Of a stretch of DNA of 38,817 nucleotides, positions 34,521 to 38,817 are shown one piece after another (the stretch's first letter is position 1; each line of letters opens with the position of its first letter). Location of the stretch: the NCBI GenBank assembly GCA_031263095.1, contig JAISGI010000001.1:1-38817 (forward strand). The letters run 5' to 3'. Below the pieces are notes generated by a model. That model ran no database searches, was not told the DNA's origin, and saw nothing but the letters and a program-made list of their open reading frames with translations. The translations under genes and the position numbers were made by a program. This DNA comes from Rickettsiales bacterium. GTDB lineage: Bacteria; Pseudomonadota; Alphaproteobacteria; Rs-D84; CACZYB01.

Positions 34521-35192
34521 ATGAAAAAGCTTCTGCTGCTGTGTATGGTCGTGTTCGCCTGGCCTGTCCGCGCTGTCGAGTGCCTAAGCGGCGACTGCGT
34601 ATGTGAGGCCTGTCCCGCTGGATTCTACGCCAAGGGCGGCGATGTCGAATGTACGCCTTGCCCGCGCGGCACTTGGTCGGATACCCCAACCGCCGGAAGC
34701 GTGTCCGTGTGCCAGCAGTGCCCGCCCGGATACTTAGGACTGAACGAGGGGGCCAACTCCCCCGCCGCCTGCGGCACATGCGATAACGGCAAGGTTCCCA
34801 ATTCCGACCAATCCGCGTGCGAGAATTGCCAGCTCGGCTGGACAGCGGTCGCCGGCGACCCCGTTTGTACCAAATGCCCCAAGGGCTCCTACGGCAAAAT
34901 GGACGTCAATAACAGGCCTATATGTGAGCGTTGCCCCGCCGGAACCATGACTGCCGAGGAGGGGATGGTCGGCGCGGATAAATGCGGGCCATGCGCGGCC
35001 GGATATTATTCGAACGAGGATACAAACGGACTCTGTATCGCCTGTCCGGTCGGCACATACTCTTATACACAGTCAAGCGCGAACTGCTATGCCTGCCCCA
35101 TAGATCCGAATGGCGGATACGCAACGAACCAGGCGCCCGGCTCGGCAAGCTGTACCTGCTCCGGCGGCACAAGATGGACTACCGGTCCATAG
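34521..35192 (+). CDS. Secreted cysteine-rich repeat protein (TNFR/GCC2-GCC3-like)
   Basis: Signal peptide MKKLLLLCMVVFAWPVRA; repeats CPAGFYAKGG..CTPCPRGTWSD, CPPGYLG, CPKGSYG, CPAGTMT, CAAGYYS, CPVGTYS. Confidence 0.8.
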   Translation: MKKLLLLCMVVFAWPVRAVECLSGDCVCEACPAGFYAKGGDVECTPCPRGTWSDTPTAGSVSVCQQCPPGYLGLNEGANSPAACGTCDNGKVPNSDQSACENCQLGWTAVAGDPVCTKCPKGSYGKMDVNNRPICERCPAGTMTAEEGMVGADKCGPCAAGYYSNEDTNGLCIACPVGTYSYTQSSANCYACPIDPNGGYATNQAPGSASCTCSGGTRWTTGP

Positions 35193-35200
35193 GATAAGGC

Positions 35201-35225
35201 GGCGCGTCCGAATGCGCCTGTTTTT
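35201..35225 (+). terminator. Terminator
   Basis: GGCGCGT-ccga-ATGCGCC then TGTTTTT. Confidence 0.65.
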
Positions 35226-35227
35226 CC

Positions 35228-35256
35228 TTGACTTTTATCCCGGGCCCCGCTAAAAT
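35228..35256 (+). promoter_or_regulatory. rpmH promoter
   Basis: TTGACT-17-TAAAAT. Confidence 0.6.
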
Positions 35257-35279
35257 CGCCCGAAAAAAGAGGATTTGTT

Positions 35280-35426
35280 ATGAAAAGAACCTGGCAACCG
35301 TCCAAGATTATCCGCTCCCGCCGGCACGGCTTCCGCGCGCGCATGGCCACTGCCGAGGGACGCAAAGTCCTCGCCTCCCGTCGCGCCAAGGGGCGCAAGC
35401 GCCTCTGCGTCCAAGTCGAGTTTTAA
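35280..35426 (+). CDS. rpmH: 50S ribosomal protein L34
   Basis: [48 protein letters not shown]; missing from the ORF track. Confidence 0.95.
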   Translation: MKRTWQPSKIIRSRRHGFRARMATAEGRKVLASRRAKGRKRLCVQVEF

Positions 35427-35875
35427 TGGTAAATTCAATCGCTTTCAAGGGACGTGAAGGAAAAATCCTGCCCCTTAAAAGCAGACGGGATGACTTCCTC
35501 CGTCTGGGCGTAAAGGACGCGCAAGGCGTCGATAGCTGGAGTTGCGAGCTGTTCACGCTGCGCTGGGCGCCGACAAGATTCGACGGTCAAGATTTTCATA
35601 TAGGCTTCACAATAACGATAAAGGGGGTCTCGAAACTCGCTGTAATAAGGAATTACGTCCGCCGCGTACTGCGCGCATCCGCGAACAAAACTGTGGGCAG
35701 GCACCAGTTCCTGAAAGGCTACGACCTCCTGTTTCTTGCCCGCGCCGCGATACGCGAAACGCCGTACGCCAAGCTTGCAGGCAGGATGGACGAAGCATTC
35801 ACGGTAATGGAAAGGAAAGAACATGGAACTATCGGAAATAAGATGGGATCTAAGCCCTCTGTACGCCGCGCCTGA
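35426..35875 (+). CDS. rnpA: Ribonuclease P protein component
   Basis: TAATG overlap with rpmH; GFTITIKGVSKLAVIRNYVRRVLRA. Confidence 0.85.
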   Translation: MVNSIAFKGREGKILPLKSRRDDFLRLGVKDAQGVDSWSCELFTLRWAPTRFDGQDFHIGFTITIKGVSKLAVIRNYVRRVLRASANKTVGRHQFLKGYDLLFLARAAIRETPYAKLAGRMDEAFTVMERKEHGTIGNKMGSKPSVRRA

Positions 35876-37589
35876 CGCACCCGAGGTTGACGCCGACATA
35901 GTAGAAGTAGAACGCCGCTGCAAGGAGTTTGACGCCTATCGCGGCCAGCTAAGCACTCGCCTCGCCGAGGCTGTCGCAAAACTGACGGAAATAAACGAAA
36001 TCGCCGACACGCTCATAGCATATTTCTATTTCCTCTCCTCGCGCGACACCGAAAACCAAGGCATAAAAAAACGCATGAGCCAGGTTGTCGAGGCTATATC
36101 AAGGGCCGAATCCGAGCTCGCGTTCTTCGACATAGAATTGGGCAAGCTCGACGAACAAGCCTACCTCGCCCAAATCCCGCCGCGCGAGAAACCTTGGGCC
36201 GACCGCATCCGCCTGAACGCGAAATACCAGCTTGGCGAAAAGGTCGAGGAAATGCTTGGCCTCCTCTCTCCGTTCGGCGCAGGCGAGTGGGACGACATGA
36301 TGGACGAAATGGAGGCCAAACTCGAGTTCCACCTCACCGGCAAAACCCTGAACCTCTCCGAAATCGTGCACTTGATGAGCACGTCGAACGACGCGGGCGG
36401 GCGCCGCACGGCCATGGAGGAGTTCAACAAAACGCTCGCGTCCTCGAACTATATGCTTCTAAGAACACGCACCTTGAACGTCGTGGCGGGCTTGAAAGGC
36501 GTAAGCGACCGCGAACGCGGCTTCAAGCACCCGATGTCCGCCCGCAATATTTCCAATAACCTAGACGACAAGACGGTCGATGCTCTGCACAAGGCAGTCG
36601 AGACTCACGGCGCCGCCGCAGGCAAGCGGTATTACAAATTGCTGGCCAAACTGTTGGGCACGACCAAGCTCTCATGGGCCGACCGCAACGCGCCGCTCCC
36701 GTTCGAGGAGAACCGCGAAATTCCATGGAACGAAGCGCTCGAGACGGTCAAGTCCGCCTACCGCGCATTCTCGCCCACGCTCGCCGACCTCATCGAGGAT
36801 TCGATTGCCCAAAACCGCATAGACGCGCCGACGTACAAGGGCAAGAATTCCGGCGCATATAATTATACGGTCGTCGGGCGAGAGGGCAAGACGACTACCT
36901 GGACGTTCCTGAATTACCTCGGCTCCACGCGCGACGTGATGACGCTCGCACACGAGCTTGGCCATTCGGTTCACGGCCAGCTCGCCGGAGCCAAGCAGGG
37001 AAACCTGCTCGCTCAAGCGCCCATGGCATACGCCGAAACCGCCTCGATTTTCGGCGAAATGCTGACGTTCGAACACCTCCTCGCAAACGAGCAAAACCCA
37101 AAGGCGCGCCTGGCGCTTCTGATGGGCAAGGCAAACGACTGGCTCAACTCCGTCAACCGCCAAATCTCGTTCTCCCTGTTCGAGCAGAAACTCCACGCGG
37201 CCCGCGCAAAGGGCAAAGTCGAGCCGGCCGAACTCTGCGCCGCCTGGGTCGAGGTAAGCAAACAAATGTACGGCGACATTTTCGAGTACAAGGATATGGA
37301 AAACCTGTGGTCGTACGTGGGGCATTTTACACGCCCGTTCTACGTCTACGCATACTCGTTCGGCGAGCTGTTCACACAGTCATTGTTCGCACGACGCGCC
37401 GAGCTAGGCGAAAAATTCGAGCCATTGTACCTGGAAATGCTCGCAAGCGGCGGAGCGAAAAACGCCATAGAGCTTATGGAGCCGTTCGGCCTCGACCCGC
37501 GCGCACCCGACTTCTGGAAACAGGGCATAGACGTATCCATCGGCAAATGGCTTGACGACGCCGAAACTCTTGCCGCGAAAATAGCCTAG
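35823..37589 (+). CDS. pepF: M3 family oligoendopeptidase F
   Basis: 588 aa; HELGHSVHGQLA zinc motif. Confidence 0.9.
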   Translation: MELSEIRWDLSPLYAAPDAPEVDADIVEVERRCKEFDAYRGQLSTRLAEAVAKLTEINEIADTLIAYFYFLSSRDTENQGIKKRMSQVVEAISRAESELAFFDIELGKLDEQAYLAQIPPREKPWADRIRLNAKYQLGEKVEEMLGLLSPFGAGEWDDMMDEMEAKLEFHLTGKTLNLSEIVHLMSTSNDAGGRRTAMEEFNKTLASSNYMLLRTRTLNVVAGLKGVSDRERGFKHPMSARNISNNLDDKTVDALHKAVETHGAAAGKRYYKLLAKLLGTTKLSWADRNAPLPFEENREIPWNEALETVKSAYRAFSPTLADLIEDSIAQNRIDAPTYKGKNSGAYNYTVVGREGKTTTWTFLNYLGSTRDVMTLAHELGHSVHGQLAGAKQGNLLAQAPMAYAETASIFGEMLTFEHLLANEQNPKARLALLMGKANDWLNSVNRQISFSLFEQKLHAARAKGKVEPAELCAAWVEVSKQMYGDIFEYKDMENLWSYVGHFTRPFYVYAYSFGELFTQSLFARRAELGEKFEPLYLEMLASGGAKNAIELMEPFGLDPRAPDFWKQGIDVSIGKWLDDAETLAAKIA

Positions 37590-38815
37590 TTCGTAGTGGT
37601 GATAGCGGTCATGACGCCAAGCTTGACCGCTCCGCCGGTACCGGCCAAAGCTGTCGAAAGCTTGCTCTTGCAGTCGTCCATTGCGCGTTTGACATCCTTG
37701 GCCTTGCCAAGAGCGTCATTCGACGTCCCGATTGCAATAGCGCTTGTGACCGTGCCAACGCCGGAACCGATAAGACCGACGGTCGACGAAGCGATGTTGG
37801 AATCTCCTTTGAATACGCCTTTGAATCCGCCGGCGTTTGTCTTACCAGAGCCAGCAACATAACCTTCTTCTCCTTCTGTACCTTGCGCCGCCACCGCACC
37901 CGCACCACCAAAGGCTTTGCCCTTCACAAGTCCAGTCGCGTTCACGCCCGAGGCTATACCAGAAAGCGCACCAGCGGCGGATAAAGCAGTTGTTCCGCCA
38001 GCAGTGCTCTTTATCTTGTCGAGGGCTCCGGTATCTACGCTGTCGCAGGCTTTCTTGGCCTCGGCAAAGTTGGAAACTGCGGTGTTGTACGCGCTTTCCT
38101 CGGTTGTGGTCGCCGTAGTAGTCGAAACCAACATGCTCGACGGGAACGCGTCATGGCATGCCTTGACCTGACCTACAAGGTCGTCGATTTTCGTAAGCAC
38201 GCTTATGTTTTGCACAGTCGCGACGGTCGAGGCTACGGCGGTCGTAACCGCACCCGCGGCCGCTACACTGTTCGCGACTATGTTGAACGTTCCATGATTA
38301 GTTCCTGCACCCTGTCCTTTGTTCACTATTAAAGAGGTCGCACCCGCAGCCAGCCCAAGACCCGAACCGACCGTACTTGCGATTGACGCATCCTTCGAGC
38401 TTTGCAGGGAGTTCACAATCTCCTGCATCTTGCCGGTGTCGATTTTGTCGCAGGCATCTTTTGCAACCTTTATCTGTGCCTCTATGTCGTCGGTCTTTTT
38501 CTTTATCTCGGCTACCGCAGCAGCCGCTGTCGCAGTGGCCGTAGCCGCCGCTGTTGCGGCAGCCGTCTCGGTTGTCGTGGTGGTGTTAGTGACCGTATTT
38601 GTGACCACGACCGGCTTCTCGACCTCGACTACTTTAAGCACTTCGCGCTCGATAATCTGGGGTTGGGCCGCAACTGTCGGAGCGGCCTCCTGCTGTGCCG
38701 CCGCCGGAGCCATCGCAGCTCCGCGAGGGCGCCTGCTTCTGCCTTCGCTTCCACCGCCGCCGCCCGACGCGCCATTGCCTCTGCCAGCCCTACGCGCGAC
38801 TTTCTTTTGAGCCAT
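37586..38815 (-). CDS. Ala/Thr-rich hypothetical protein with internal repeats (start may lie beyond the window)
   Basis: 409 aa; TNTVTNTTTTTETAAATAAATATATAAAA; repeated KDACDKIDTG.../KKACDSVDTG... modules. Confidence 0.65.
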   Translation of the reverse strand: MAQKKVARRAGRGNGASGGGGGSEGRSRRPRGAAMAPAAAQQEAAPTVAAQPQIIEREVLKVVEVEKPVVVTNTVTNTTTTTETAAATAAATATATAAAAVAEIKKKTDDIEAQIKVAKDACDKIDTGKMQEIVNSLQSSKDASIASTVGSGLGLAAGATSLIVNKGQGAGTNHGTFNIVANSVAAAGAVTTAVASTVATVQNISVLTKIDDLVGQVKACHDAFPSSMLVSTTTATTTEESAYNTAVSNFAEAKKACDSVDTGALDKIKSTAGGTTALSAAGALSGIASGVNATGLVKGKAFGGAGAVAAQGTEGEEGYVAGSGKTNAGGFKGVFKGDSNIASSTVGLIGSGVGTVTSAIAIGTSNDALGKAKDVKRAMDDCKSKLSTALAGTGGAVKLGVMTAITTTN

Positions 38816-38817
38816 GG

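Noticed and set aside
1-38817. CRISPR arrays, IS elements or prophage
   Set aside because: No direct-repeat arrays, transposase or phage structural genes recognised.

Overview
The window is a dense bacterial chromosome segment that looks like a gut-type alphaproteobacterium (inferred from gene content only). Recognisable housekeeping genes include tRNA-Arg(CCG), tRNA-Phe(GAA), a U32 peptidase, a phosphofructokinase, pepA, recN, a RelA/SpoT homologue, rpiB, bactofilin plus an M23 peptidase, an OmpA-family protein, HU, a porin, queH, dnaN, rpmH, rnpA and pepF. Between these lies an accessory layer of unknown surface or secreted proteins. The strongest signal is a set of eight G/C homopolymer tracts, each exactly 9 nt, while I noticed none of 7, 8 or >9 nt. 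Two sit in the -35/-10 spacers of sigma70-like promoters. Four sit in frame inside ORFs: two large unknown proteins, a GT39-like glycosyltransferase and a ferredoxin-thioredoxin-like protein. Two sit right after the start codons of a paralogous pair of secreted proteins that are out of frame as assembled; changing the tract length would restore each reading frame. This looks like an undescribed phase-variation (contingency locus) system. Other notable items are a cysteine-rich metallothionein-like peptide under a CsoR-like operator, a candidate leaderless 27-aa membrane peptide, and a TNFR/GCC2-like cysteine-rich secreted protein between dnaN and rpmH. All calls are by eye from sequence; no searches were run.
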